A stretch of DNA of 64,000 bases from Algibacter pacificus (GTDB taxonomy: Bacteria > Bacteroidota > Bacteroidia > Flavobacteriales > Flavobacteriaceae), in assembly GCF_008033385.1 (NCBI RefSeq), contig NZ_VOGY01000002.1, positions 124,001-188,000 of the forward strand, given 5' to 3'. The notes beneath the pieces are model-generated. The model ran no database searches, had not been told where the DNA came from, and saw nothing but the letters and a program-made list of their open reading frames with translations. Below are positions 17,955-25,715 of this stretch, piece by piece (the first letter of the stretch is position 1; each line of letters begins with the position of its first letter). Both the position numbers and the translations under genes were made by a program.

Positions 17955-18527
17955 CTATCGAAAAAAATAAAAGGTAACTAGCCAAACCAAAGACCTATTA
18001 ATAGCTGTTTTTAGGTGCTTTAGAGCCAGGTATAATTGATTTTCTACAGTTCTTTGCGAAATTTTAAAATAATTAGCTATTTCTAAGTTTGTATAGTGCT
18101 GGAAACGACTCATATAAAAAATGTCTCTACATCTATTAGGGAGTGCTTTGGTTGCATGTTCTATAATATATTTTAAATCGCTACTATTTGTAGTTTGGTC
18201 TATTTCTGGAGCAAAGGTTAGTGAGGTAATTATGGTATCATCTAGTTCTGTAAACTGTACTTTTCTTAATAAGGAGATCGATCTGTTTTTTGCCGAAACA
18301 AACAAGTAGTTTTCAAAAGAGGAGATGTTTAAAGTCTCTCTTTTAATCCAAATATTGGTAAATATTTCGTGAACAACATCTTCAGCGAGTCCTTTATCAT
18401 TCAAAATATTTAAAGTGTACGAAAAAAGTCTTTTCCAATAGATATGATAAAGTTGGTTAAAAGCTAACTCATTTCCGTTTTTAATCAATATTAATAGTTG
18501 CGTATCGTCGAGCTCACTTAACTTCAC
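17955..18527 (-). CDS. ECF sigma factor (RpoE-like, Bacteroides expansion family 1)
   Basis: This extracytoplasmic-function sigma factor drives the FecR/SusC-linked operon. Region 2 is seen in 'AFNQLYHIYWKRLFSYTLNI' and 'DKGLAEDVVHEIFTNIW' (about 20-65). Region 4 helix-turn-helix is 'TNLEIANYFKISQRTVENQL' (about 148-167). 190 residues is the usual size. It is the first gene of the minus-strand operon sigma-FecR-SusC-SusD-YdcF-GH92. A 427-bp intergenic region separates it from the divergent aminotransferase gene. Confidence 0.94.
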   Translation of the reverse strand: MKLSELDDTQLLILIKNGNELAFNQLYHIYWKRLFSYTLNILNDKGLAEDVVHEIFTNIWIKRETLNISSFENYLFVSAKNRSISLLRKVQFTELDDTIITSLTFAPEIDQTTNSSDLKYIIEHATKALPNRCRDIFYMSRFQHYTNLEIANYFKISQRTVENQLYLALKHLKTAINRSLVWLVTFYFFR

Positions 18528-18954
18528 TTTATTAGAATTTTTTCGAAAATTAGCAAAAGCAATTGGGGCAATTTAAGTTTGTTGGTTAAGTAATTATTAA
18601 TTTTAATTTATGTTGGTTAAATTTTTATTTAATAAGAAAGAATAAGTTGTAAATAGAATACCCAGAAAAGGAAAGTTGTTTCGCGCTTAAGAGGCCATAG
18701 ATTTAGTTGAAAAGGCCCCATTGATTTTATTGGTACTTTTTAATGAATTTTGATAATTGCAATGAGTATTGTCGTTTTTTGCGTATTTAAAAAAAGCATT
18801 TTCACCTTAAAATCATCGTTATTATCATAGCCATAAAAAAACAACATGATTTTTTTGTTATAACAAATTAAGGGTATCGATTTTTATATTATCTATTCTA
18901 ATAATTCTCTAGGAGTTTTTTAATTTGTAGTTCATTTAATTTTAAAAAAAAACT
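18528..18954. other. Divergent intergenic region, ECF sigma / aminotransferase
   Basis: This 427-bp AT-rich region has no credible gene. It contains two GTTGGTTAA direct repeats near 18581-18589 and 18612-18620, a 12-bp perfect palindrome at 18855-18866, and presumably the promoters of both flanking genes. No confident -33/-7 pair was recognised. Confidence 0.6.
18855..18866. promoter_or_regulatory. Palindrome upstream of the aminotransferase gene
   Basis: TTGTTATAACAA is a perfect 12-bp palindrome about 90 bp before the start codon at 18955. Its size and symmetry fit a dimeric repressor operator; the binding protein is unknown. In AT-rich DNA chance is a real alternative. Confidence 0.35.
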
Positions 18955-20148
18955 ATGAAACCAACTGAATTTAGTAGAAGAGATTTGTTAAAAAAAGGAG
19001 GACTTTCTTTATTTTCACTAGCATTAATGCCAAATGATATTTGGAGTGCTAATGTTAAAAAAGCACAAAAAAGTAACCGTTCTTTTTTGTATAATTCTAG
19101 TAGTACTTTTAATGAGTTTACGCCACCTATATTACATGAAATTGAAGATAACCTAATAATTTTAAGGGCTAATGAAAATCCTTATGGACCACCACCAGAA
19201 GCAGCTAAAGCTTTTCAGGAAAAAGTGTTCTCAGGAAATAGATACGCTTGGAAAACTTTAAAAGAACTCGAAGCTAAAATTGTGAAGAATGAAGGGGTAA
19301 CGCCCGACCAAATTTTAATGGGACCAGGCTCTTCAGATTTATTGGAAAAAATTGCTATGGTGTTTTTTAATGAAGGTGGTAATGTTGTTAGTGCCGATCC
19401 TAGTTACATGTCTCTTATAATTGTGGCTAAATCTGTAGGAGGTGAATGGAAATCATACAAATTATTGGACGATTCTCAGCACGATTTGGATGCCATGGAA
19501 GCTGGAATAGATGAGAATACAAAACTTGTTTATATCTGTAACCCAAATAACCCAACGGGGTCAATTACTGATGCAAAAAAATTAAAAGCATTTTGCCGTA
19601 GAGTTTCAAAAAAGGTACCTGTTTTTGTGGATGAAGCCTATATAGAACTTTCAAAAAATGGATTGAAAGATTCTATGAATACTTTGGTTGCAGAAGGAGA
19701 AAATGTTATTGTTGCTCGTACATTTTCTAAAATCCATGGTATGGCGGGTTTGCGTATAGGATATGTTATTGGTAAAAAAGAAACTTTAGATCGAATTAAT
19801 AAAATTACTCGAGGTGGAATGGGTATTACAGGGCCCACTATAGCTGCCGCTTCTGCAAGTATAGATAATGAAGCTTTTTTAGTGGACTGCAAAGCAAAAA
19901 TTACGGAAGCTAGAAATTATACTTTAAAATATTTAAAATCTAAGAATTTCTCATATTTACCTTCTGAAACCAATTTTATTATTTTTGAAATCCCTATGGA
20001 TGGAGAACTATTTTTAGAAAAAATGTATGATAAAAAGGTTGCTGTAAGAGCCTTTAAGTTTTGGGATAAAAATTGGTGTAGAGTAAGTATTGGAACTCTA
20101 GATGAAATGGCAGTTTTTACTAATGCTATAAGCGAAATCTTTGCCTAA
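18955..20148 (+). CDS. Tat-signal PLP-dependent aminotransferase (HisC-like, fold type I)
   Basis: This is a class I/II aminotransferase resembling histidinol-phosphate aminotransferases but with a twin-arginine export signal. The N-terminus 'FSRRDLLKKGG' followed by 'LSLFSLALMP' is a clear Tat peptide (about 5-30). The catalytic domain starts with 'RANENPYGPPPEA' (71-83) and holds 'NPNNPTG' (196-202), 'VDEAY' with the PLP-contacting Asp (D226), and 'ARTFSKIHGMAGLRIGYV' with the Schiff-base lysine K259 and R267. All core residues are present, so it should be active. Tat export fits a protein folded round its PLP before leaving the cytoplasm. The AEC-like permease gene begins 3 bp after its stop. 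Substrate unknown; classic HisC in histidine synthesis is unlikely because of the export signal. Confidence 0.9.
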   Translation: MKPTEFSRRDLLKKGGLSLFSLALMPNDIWSANVKKAQKSNRSFLYNSSSTFNEFTPPILHEIEDNLIILRANENPYGPPPEAAKAFQEKVFSGNRYAWKTLKELEAKIVKNEGVTPDQILMGPGSSDLLEKIAMVFFNEGGNVVSADPSYMSLIIVAKSVGGEWKSYKLLDDSQHDLDAMEAGIDENTKLVYICNPNNPTGSITDAKKLKAFCRRVSKKVPVFVDEAYIELSKNGLKDSMNTLVAEGENVIVARTFSKIHGMAGLRIGYVIGKKETLDRINKITRGGMGITGPTIAAASASIDNEAFLVDCKAKITEARNYTLKYLKSKNFSYLPSETNFIIFEIPMDGELFLEKMYDKKVAVRAFKFWDKNWCRVSIGTLDEMAVFTNAISEIFA

Positions 20149-20151
20149 ACC

Positions 20152-21261
20152 ATGGAAAATTTTTTAAATAAACCTATTTCTTTTCTTCTTTTTGTGGCAA
20201 TTGGGCTGCTTTTAAGAAAGAAAATATCGGCAGGTGATGAGACCAATGGATTAAAAAGTTTAATTCTTTCCATAATTTTACCTGCAACCATATTTATAGC
20301 ACTTTTAAAGATAAAAATAGATAGTAACCTCATTCTTTTTCCTGCTTTAGCTCTTGGTTTAAATTTATTACTTTTAGCTTTGTCACCTTTGTTATTACTT
20401 ATTATAGGCATAGATGAAAACTCGCCATCTGGAAGAAGCGCGAAACTTTTAATTCCTTCTTTAGCACCAGGTTTGTCTTGTTTTCCATTTATCTTAGAAT
20501 TTTTAGGAGATACCGCTTTAGCCAATGCGGCAATGGCCGATTTAGGTAATAAATTCTTTGTGCTATTTTTATTGTATTTATTGGCCGTAAAGTGGCATTA
20601 TAAAAAAGCAAACACCACTAAAATGCCTTTAAAATCTAGGTTAAAATCTCTCTTGCTAACGCTACTTTATGAGCCTGTTAACCTTTTTATTTTTGTAGCG
20701 CTTATTTTAGTCTCATTTAATATCTCTTTAGATAGTCTTCCTAGTTTTTTGGGTAGTACCTTGTCTCGTTTAAGCGCAATAATGACGCCATTAGTTTTAA
20801 TTTTTATTGGGTTAGCGGTAAAACTAAAAAAGAAGCAATTTTTCGAAATATTTTCATTACTCATTCTTAGAGCAGCTTTTACACTTTTACTTGTTTCTAT
20901 TGTTGTTTTTTCTTTTGATTTAGTGGTTAAAAATGATATTCTTGTTCTCATTGCTTTTTCTTTAAGTGCATGTAGTTTTTGGCCTTACGCTCATATTTCT
21001 GGAATAGATTTTAAAGAAAGAAAGCGAGAAGAGCAGGATAAAACGTTTAATGCTAATTTTGCAATATCGATATTGGCCTTATCATTACCTATATCTGTTT
21101 TACTAGTTTTAGGAATTCTAACCGCAAATACCGTATTTGTTTCTGTGCCTAACTTATTATCTTTAAGTTTAGTTTTGTTTTCTATTGGTATAATTTATCC
21201 TGTTATTTTAAAACTTAGAAAGAGTTCGTTCGTTTTGAAAAAAAAACAGGTTTTAGAGTAA
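20152..21261 (+). CDS. AEC (auxin efflux carrier)-like permease
   Basis: This is an integral membrane protein of 369 residues with about ten hydrophobic segments. Its plan resembles AEC/AbrB-type permeases: an opening helix ('PISFLLFVAIGLLLRKK'), a break at 'LILSIILPATIFIALLKIKI', and a second half beginning near 'LYEPVNLFIFVALILV', suggesting the usual inverted repeat. Family assignment rests on this plan and on 'SLILSIILPATIF', which resembles the AEC 'l...v..i.lPali' motif. It starts 3 bp after the Tat aminotransferase, so the two are very probably one transcription unit. I infer it moves the amino or keto acid that the exported enzyme makes or uses. Confidence 0.7.
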   Translation: MENFLNKPISFLLFVAIGLLLRKKISAGDETNGLKSLILSIILPATIFIALLKIKIDSNLILFPALALGLNLLLLALSPLLLLIIGIDENSPSGRSAKLLIPSLAPGLSCFPFILEFLGDTALANAAMADLGNKFFVLFLLYLLAVKWHYKKANTTKMPLKSRLKSLLLTLLYEPVNLFIFVALILVSFNISLDSLPSFLGSTLSRLSAIMTPLVLIFIGLAVKLKKKQFFEIFSLLILRAAFTLLLVSIVVFSFDLVVKNDILVLIAFSLSACSFWPYAHISGIDFKERKREEQDKTFNANFAISILALSLPISVLLVLGILTANTVFVSVPNLLSLSLVLFSIGIIYPVILKLRKSSFVLKKKQVLE

Positions 21262-21468
21262 AACATAAATCAATAACAGGTTTTTTTTAAATATTGAAGT
21301 CATGAATTATTTATTTTCCAGTTGTTTTAGATTTATACAAAGTGACATGGTATTTTTATAAATGCAGATCAATTTATATGAATATTAATTGTAAATGTAA
21401 AAACGTAAAACTTCTATGAATAAAACATGATTATGAAGTGGAATCGAAAATAAACCTAGAGCTATAAC

Positions 21469-22074
21469 TTAATTTTTCCCATATACCGTTGGTAAAGATA
21501 TTTTGAATATTACAGCTAATAACCTTATAATTATTACTACAACACCTGATATTATGAACACCCAATTATTTGGAATAGGAAATATGTTTAAAACAAAAAA
21601 GGTAATGCCTCCTAAAATACAAGCTGTAGCATAAATTTCTTCTCTAAAAATTATGGGAATTTCATTGCATAAAATATCTCGTATAACACCTCCAAAACTT
21701 GCTGTTATAGTGCCTAGAGCAATGCAAATAATAGGGTGTAAACCAAGGTTTACACCTTTTTGTATACCGATAAGGGTGTAAAGACTAATACCAATAGTAT
21801 CGAACAAAAATAAAGAGGAGCGTAAGAAATTTATTTTAGATCGAAAAATAATAGCAGTTACAGCAGTTGCTAAAATAACGTAACTATAGGTAATATCTAG
21901 CATCCAGGTTACAGGTGTATTGCCAATGAGTAAATCGCGAAGGGTACCACCACCAACAGCGGTAACAAAAGCAATAATTAAAATGCCAAAGAGATCCATT
22001 TTTTTGTCAATGGCAATTAATACGCCAGAAATGGAAAAGGCAATAACCCCCAATATATCGATAATGTATAACAT
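21469..22074 (-). CDS. TRIC/UPF0126-family membrane channel (YicG-like)
   Basis: This is a trimeric intracellular cation channel-family (UPF0126) inner-membrane protein. It has two repeats of three helices, each carrying the family's glycine-rich kink: 'AVGGGTLRDLLIGN' (about 39-52) and 'SFGGVIRDILCNEIP' (about 125-139). Seven hydrophobic segments and 201 residues are typical. Prokaryotic TRIC proteins conduct K+; E. coli YicG is also reported as a glycine transporter. It is transcribed away from the dispersed repeat copy B, which lies 30 bp upstream of its start, and converges on the AEC-like gene. Confidence 0.9.
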   Translation of the reverse strand: MLYIIDILGVIAFSISGVLIAIDKKMDLFGILIIAFVTAVGGGTLRDLLIGNTPVTWMLDITYSYVILATAVTAIIFRSKINFLRSSLFLFDTIGISLYTLIGIQKGVNLGLHPIICIALGTITASFGGVIRDILCNEIPIIFREEIYATACILGGITFFVLNIFPIPNNWVFIISGVVVIIIRLLAVIFKISLPTVYGKN

Positions 22075-22103
22075 GTTTTCTGTCTTTAATTTAAGCCTAG
22101 ATT

Positions 22104-22195
22104 GCGTTAGGGATTGAATGGCTTGTTTGAAATCCTTTTTGTTTTGTTAAAAACATAAAGATTGAGTAATGAAAGCCCGACCCTTGTGGTAACGC
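22104..22195 (+). repeat. Dispersed structured intergenic repeat, copy B
   Basis: GCGTTA (22104-22109) pairs with TAACGC (22190-22195). It shares GGGATTGA, GGC and TTGTTTGA near the left arm, and GAAAGCCCGACCCTTGTGG near the right arm, with copy A. The central hairpin (about 22131-22163) differs in sequence from copy A, being AT-rich (GTTTT with AAAAC, TTT with AAA), but still forms a stem. It lies between the start of the TRIC gene and the end of the RDD gene, antisense to both. Confidence 0.75.
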
Positions 22196-22279
22196 CAAAA
22201 AAGGTTTGCAAAATTAATCTATTTTATAATTTTAATGCCTTTTGATTGCGATATTTTTACTTTTGAAAGTATAATGGGC

Positions 22280-23026
22280 TTACATGTTTTGGGTGTAATA
22301 ATTGTAATCTTTCATAATAACATCAATAAACTCGATGTCGGTTTTTTGAATCACTTCTTTAATACCAACCACTTCAACAAGTTTTTCGCGCAGTTTAATT
22401 AAGGTGCGGTAATCTTTCGATTTTTTTGCAGTGGTGAAGGTTTCTTTTATAATGCGGGCATCGTTATCCGATAGTTTTATAACGTTTGGGTAAGTGGGTT
22501 TGTAATCGGTATTTAAATTTTCTAAAATGGTATGGCTAATATTGATATTATTTTTTAATGAAATTACCGAAGTTCCCGCGGTAATATCACCCAATCTTTG
22601 GTTTTTGTTACTGGTAATTATTGCTATTAATGCCACGGCACCACTAAGCATATTGAGATCGACAATGCGAAAAAACCATCGGATTAAAAAATCGGACAAA
22701 GAAGCTTGGTAACCATCAATTTTAACTACTTTTATTTTTAAAATACGCTTGCCTGGCGTTTGTCCGTCAAGTATAGTTTCAAAAATGAGCGTGTATAAAA
22801 TTACGGGCAAATAGCAGGTTACGTAAATGGCGCCTTTGGACCAATTATCCATATCCTGAATTAAAAATGGAATATCGAATAGGTTGAAAAGCAGTTGATA
22901 CACCACAATAATGTAAGCGATTTTTATAATCCAATCGATACCATAAGCCAAAATACGTTCACCAACACTTGCTGCGGTGAAATTAATATTGACATTTTGT
23001 GTCGTATTTATTTGTAACTCTACCAT
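22280..23026 (-). CDS. RDD-family membrane protein
   Basis: This is a RDD-domain inner-membrane protein of 248 residues. The domain (about 15-160) shows the Arg in 'ASVGERILAYGIDWIIKI', the second block 'DGQTPGKRILKIKVV', and the Asp-bearing third helix and end 'NKNQRLGDITAGTSVI', the three places that give the family its name. Three or four membrane segments precede a soluble C-terminal tail of about 80 residues. It is divergent from the SpoIIM gene with only 17 bp between the start codons, so the two almost certainly share regulation. This pairing begins the SpoIIM...DUF58 cluster. Function unknown. Confidence 0.88.
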   Translation of the reverse strand: MVELQINTTQNVNINFTAASVGERILAYGIDWIIKIAYIIVVYQLLFNLFDIPFLIQDMDNWSKGAIYVTCYLPVILYTLIFETILDGQTPGKRILKIKVVKIDGYQASLSDFLIRWFFRIVDLNMLSGAVALIAIITSNKNQRLGDITAGTSVISLKNNINISHTILENLNTDYKPTYPNVIKLSDNDARIIKETFTTAKKSKDYRTLIKLREKLVEVVGIKEVIQKTDIEFIDVIMKDYNYYTQNM

Positions 23027-23043
23027 GAATTGTTTTAATTTGA

Positions 23044-24027
23044 TTGTACATGAGAGAAGTAGCTTTTATTAAACAAAACAAAGAAAAATGGCTGGATTTT
23101 GAAAAAGCTATTTTTGGAAAAACTTTAAAAAATCCGGACGAACTGGCTTCTCTTTATATTCATTTGGTAAACGACTTATCTTACGCTCAAACCTATTATC
23201 CCAAAAGTAAAACAATTCTTTATTTAAACAACTTAGCGGCCAAAGCTTTTCAGAAAATTTATAAAACAAAACGCGAAGACACCAATAGATTCGTGCAATT
23301 CTGGAAGGTGGAAGTGCCTTTAATTGTTTACCAAAATAGGCGTTATGTGCTTTATGCTTTCGCTATTTTTTTAACTTTTGTGGGTATTGGCGCCTTATCG
23401 GCTGCTTTCGATGATTCTTTTGTGCGTCTTATTTTAGGCGATCATTACGTGAATATGACCCTTGAAAATATTGAAAAAGGCGATCCCGTAGCTGTGTATA
23501 AAAGTGGTAGTAATTGGGGTAGTTTTATCGGTATTACGCTTAATAACCTTTACGTTGGGGTTTTATCTTTTATCTACGGCGTTTTCGGCGGTATTGGTAC
23601 CGGATACATTTTGCTTAAAAACGGCATTATGCTTGGGGCTTTTCAGTTTATGTTTCAAAAACATGGCGTCCTTTGGGAGAGCGTTCGTGGAATTTGGATT
23701 CACGGTGCCATGGAAATTTTTGCTATTGTTATCGAAGGTGCTGCTGGTTTAATTTTAGGGGCAAGTATTTTGTTTCCTAAAACTTATTCACGAGTTTCAA
23801 GTTTTAAAATGGGCATGAAGGATGGCGTTAAAATTTTAATTAGCACCTTTCCGTTTACTATTTGTGCTGGGTTTTTAGAAGGTTTTATTACTCGCTATTC
23901 TAATATTATGCCCAACTGGTTATCGGTGGGTATTATTTTAATAACTCTAAGTATCATTTCATTTTACTATTTAGTATACCCATTTATTTTGAATAAAAAA
24001 TTTAAAAAAGCACATGGAATTATATAA
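23044..24027 (+). CDS. Stage II sporulation protein M (SpoIIM/DUF95) family membrane protein
   Basis: This is a SpoIIM-like integral membrane protein of 327 residues. A soluble N-terminal region (about 1-95) begins 'REVAFIKQNKEKWLDFEKAI', typical of non-sporulating members. It is followed by about six helices with 'GSFIGITLNNLYVGVLSFIYG' and 'HGAMEIFAIVIEGAAGLILG', the conserved 'HG..E..a..i.g..G' block (about 220-240). In this host it cannot serve sporulation. Together with RDD, DUF4129, DUF4350, MoxR and DUF58 genes it forms a conserved cluster of unknown function. The end overlaps the next gene by 14 bp. Confidence 0.9.
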   Translation: MYMREVAFIKQNKEKWLDFEKAIFGKTLKNPDELASLYIHLVNDLSYAQTYYPKSKTILYLNNLAAKAFQKIYKTKREDTNRFVQFWKVEVPLIVYQNRRYVLYAFAIFLTFVGIGALSAAFDDSFVRLILGDHYVNMTLENIEKGDPVAVYKSGSNWGSFIGITLNNLYVGVLSFIYGVFGGIGTGYILLKNGIMLGAFQFMFQKHGVLWESVRGIWIHGAMEIFAIVIEGAAGLILGASILFPKTYSRVSSFKMGMKDGVKILISTFPFTICAGFLEGFITRYSNIMPNWLSVGIILITLSIISFYYLVYPFILNKKFKKAHGII

Positions 24028-24955
24028 GTCACGAGGTTTTAGTGCCTTTTTTCAAGATACTTTCGCCTTTATTAAAGAAAACGGAAAACACTTTTTTAGA
24101 GAGTATTTTATTGTTAACGGCATCTTTTTATTGGTTTTGGCGGTTTTAGGATATTTTTTCACCAAATTTTATTCGGAGTTTATTTTTGGTGGTGTTTTAA
24201 ATAATAAAAGTACCTCGGTTTTCGATGATTATATTAATGATAATTTAGTCTTGTTTTTAGCCATGTTTGTTGTGTTTATGCTTGTGGCTTTGGTTGCGGG
24301 TGTGGTATCCTATGCATTTCCTTTTATTTATTTAAAGCTTTACAGTCATAAAGGTGGAACCCATTTTGAAACCCGCGATATTTTAAATAGCTATAAAGAA
24401 AATGTGGGTAAATTAGTTACCTATATTTTGTGTTTCATGGCCATTGCCATCCCCATGCTTATTGTATTTTTAATTGGTGCTTTTATATTAGCGATAACTA
24501 TTGTTGGAATTATGGCGCTTCCGTTGTTAGGTGGTGCGTTTATGCTTTTTTATGGTATGACTTTAATGGAATATCTGGAAGGTAAAAAAAGTGTTTGGGA
24601 CTGTTTTTCTTATGCTTTCGATCTAATAAAATTAAAGTTTTGGGCTGCAGTAGGTAGTGTGGGGATGTTTTATTTTATCGTTTATATTATTCAGAATATT
24701 ATTTCAATTATTCCCTATGTTTTCGGGATGGCAAGTGTATTTACTACCGTTCAAGAAGGCAGTTCTAATAGTGATGATCTTGGTTCTACTATGACCATTG
24801 TTATGCTTTTTGTGTTCTTTTTAACCTTTTTTACAGGCACCGTTTTGGGGAATGTGGTACAACTGAACCAAGGCATCGTTTTTTATAGCTTGAAAGAAGA
24901 AAAGGAAAACATAAAGACTAAAAGTGTAATAGATCAAATAGGTTCGGGTGAATAG
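24014..24955 (+). CDS. Hypothetical multi-pass membrane protein
   Basis: I do not recognise the family. The protein has 313 residues with about six hydrophobic segments: 'FIVNGIFLLVLAVLGYFF', 'LVLFLAMFVVFMLVALVAGV', a pair in 'ILCFMAIAIPMLIVFLIGAF' and after it, 'FWAAVGSVGMFYFIVYIIQ', and one near the C-terminus. The N-terminal 'YKSRGFSAFFQDTFAFIKEN' is amphipathic and cytosolic-looking. It overlaps the SpoIIM gene by 14 bp and the DUF4129 gene by 8 bp, so the products are probably made in step and may form one membrane complex. Confidence 0.8.
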   Translation: MELYKSRGFSAFFQDTFAFIKENGKHFFREYFIVNGIFLLVLAVLGYFFTKFYSEFIFGGVLNNKSTSVFDDYINDNLVLFLAMFVVFMLVALVAGVVSYAFPFIYLKLYSHKGGTHFETRDILNSYKENVGKLVTYILCFMAIAIPMLIVFLIGAFILAITIVGIMALPLLGGAFMLFYGMTLMEYLEGKKSVWDCFSYAFDLIKLKFWAAVGSVGMFYFIVYIIQNIISIIPYVFGMASVFTTVQEGSSNSDDLGSTMTIVMLFVFFLTFFTGTVLGNVVQLNQGIVFYSLKEEKENIKTKSVIDQIGSGE

Positions 24956-25715
24956 AAAACAGTATCTACATATCGTGTTTTTATGCTTCGGATTATTAAT
25001 GTTTTCCGGAACGGTTTTGGCTAAAAACCTCCCAACTTTGGTAACCGTTTTGGTGGAACAGGATACCTTGCAAATAGATACCACTTCCGTAGAAAAGCGA
25101 CATTTCGAAAACTTAAAAGGTATCTATACCGGTGAAGAATTTGTGTACGATAGAACCGTAGAAAGCTCTGGATGGTGGACCCGATTTAAACTTTGGTTAA
25201 GCGCGTTTTTACAGAAATTTTTCGAAATGAAAGGGGAGGGGCAATCTTCAGAATTAACAGATCTAGTGCTTAAAATTGGTGCTGTTGTTATTTTTCTATT
25301 GGTGATATTCTTTGTTTTTAAAGCCGTAATGAATAGCGAAGGAAAATGGGTTTTTGGAAAAGGATCTGATAAAAACATCTTTCCGGTTAATGATATTGAA
25401 GCTAATATTCATGTTACAGATTTTAAAGCCCTTATCGCTTCCGCGGAAGCAGAACAGCAATACAGATTAGCCATTAGGTATTATTATTTGTGGCTTTTAA
25501 AGGATTTAACTCATGCCGAAATTATTGAATATGATGTTGAAAAAACTAACAGCGATTATCAAAATGAAATTACTTCCAAATCTATAAAAGACCAGTTTTC
25601 ATACACCTCGTATTTATATAATTATATATGGTATGGCGAGTTTGATGTAAACGAAATCGAGTTTATTAAAGCAAAAGAAGCTTTTATTCAATTTTTAAAA
25701 TCGATAAAAGCATGA
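24948..25715 (+). CDS. DUF4129-domain membrane protein
   Basis: This protein has a signal or anchor helix near the N-terminus ('HIVFLCFGLLMFSGTVLAKN'), a periplasmic stretch of about 80 residues, a membrane helix at about 105-125 ('AVVIFLLVIFFVFKAV'), and a C-terminal cytosolic DUF4129 domain (about 150-250). That domain contains 'AEQQYRLAIRYYYLWLLKDL' and 'SYTSYLYNYIWYGEFDVNEI', typical of the family. It uses a GTG start (24948) inside the preceding gene, an 8-bp overlap; no in-frame ATG lies near. The 3' end overlaps the DUF4350 gene by 4 bp (ATGA). Function unknown; DUF4129 genes usually neighbour MoxR/DUF58 genes, as here. Confidence 0.85.
   Translation: MNRKQYLHIVFLCFGLLMFSGTVLAKNLPTLVTVLVEQDTLQIDTTSVEKRHFENLKGIYTGEEFVYDRTVESSGWWTRFKLWLSAFLQKFFEMKGEGQSSELTDLVLKIGAVVIFLLVIFFVFKAVMNSEGKWVFGKGSDKNIFPVNDIEANIHVTDFKALIASAEAEQQYRLAIRYYYLWLLKDLTHAEIIEYDVEKTNSDYQNEITSKSIKDQFSYTSYLYNYIWYGEFDVNEIEFIKAKEAFIQFLKSIKA

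Noticed and set aside
18955-20148. hisC of histidine biosynthesis
   Set aside because: There is a Tat export signal and no other his gene nearby, so a biosynthetic cytoplasmic role is unlikely.
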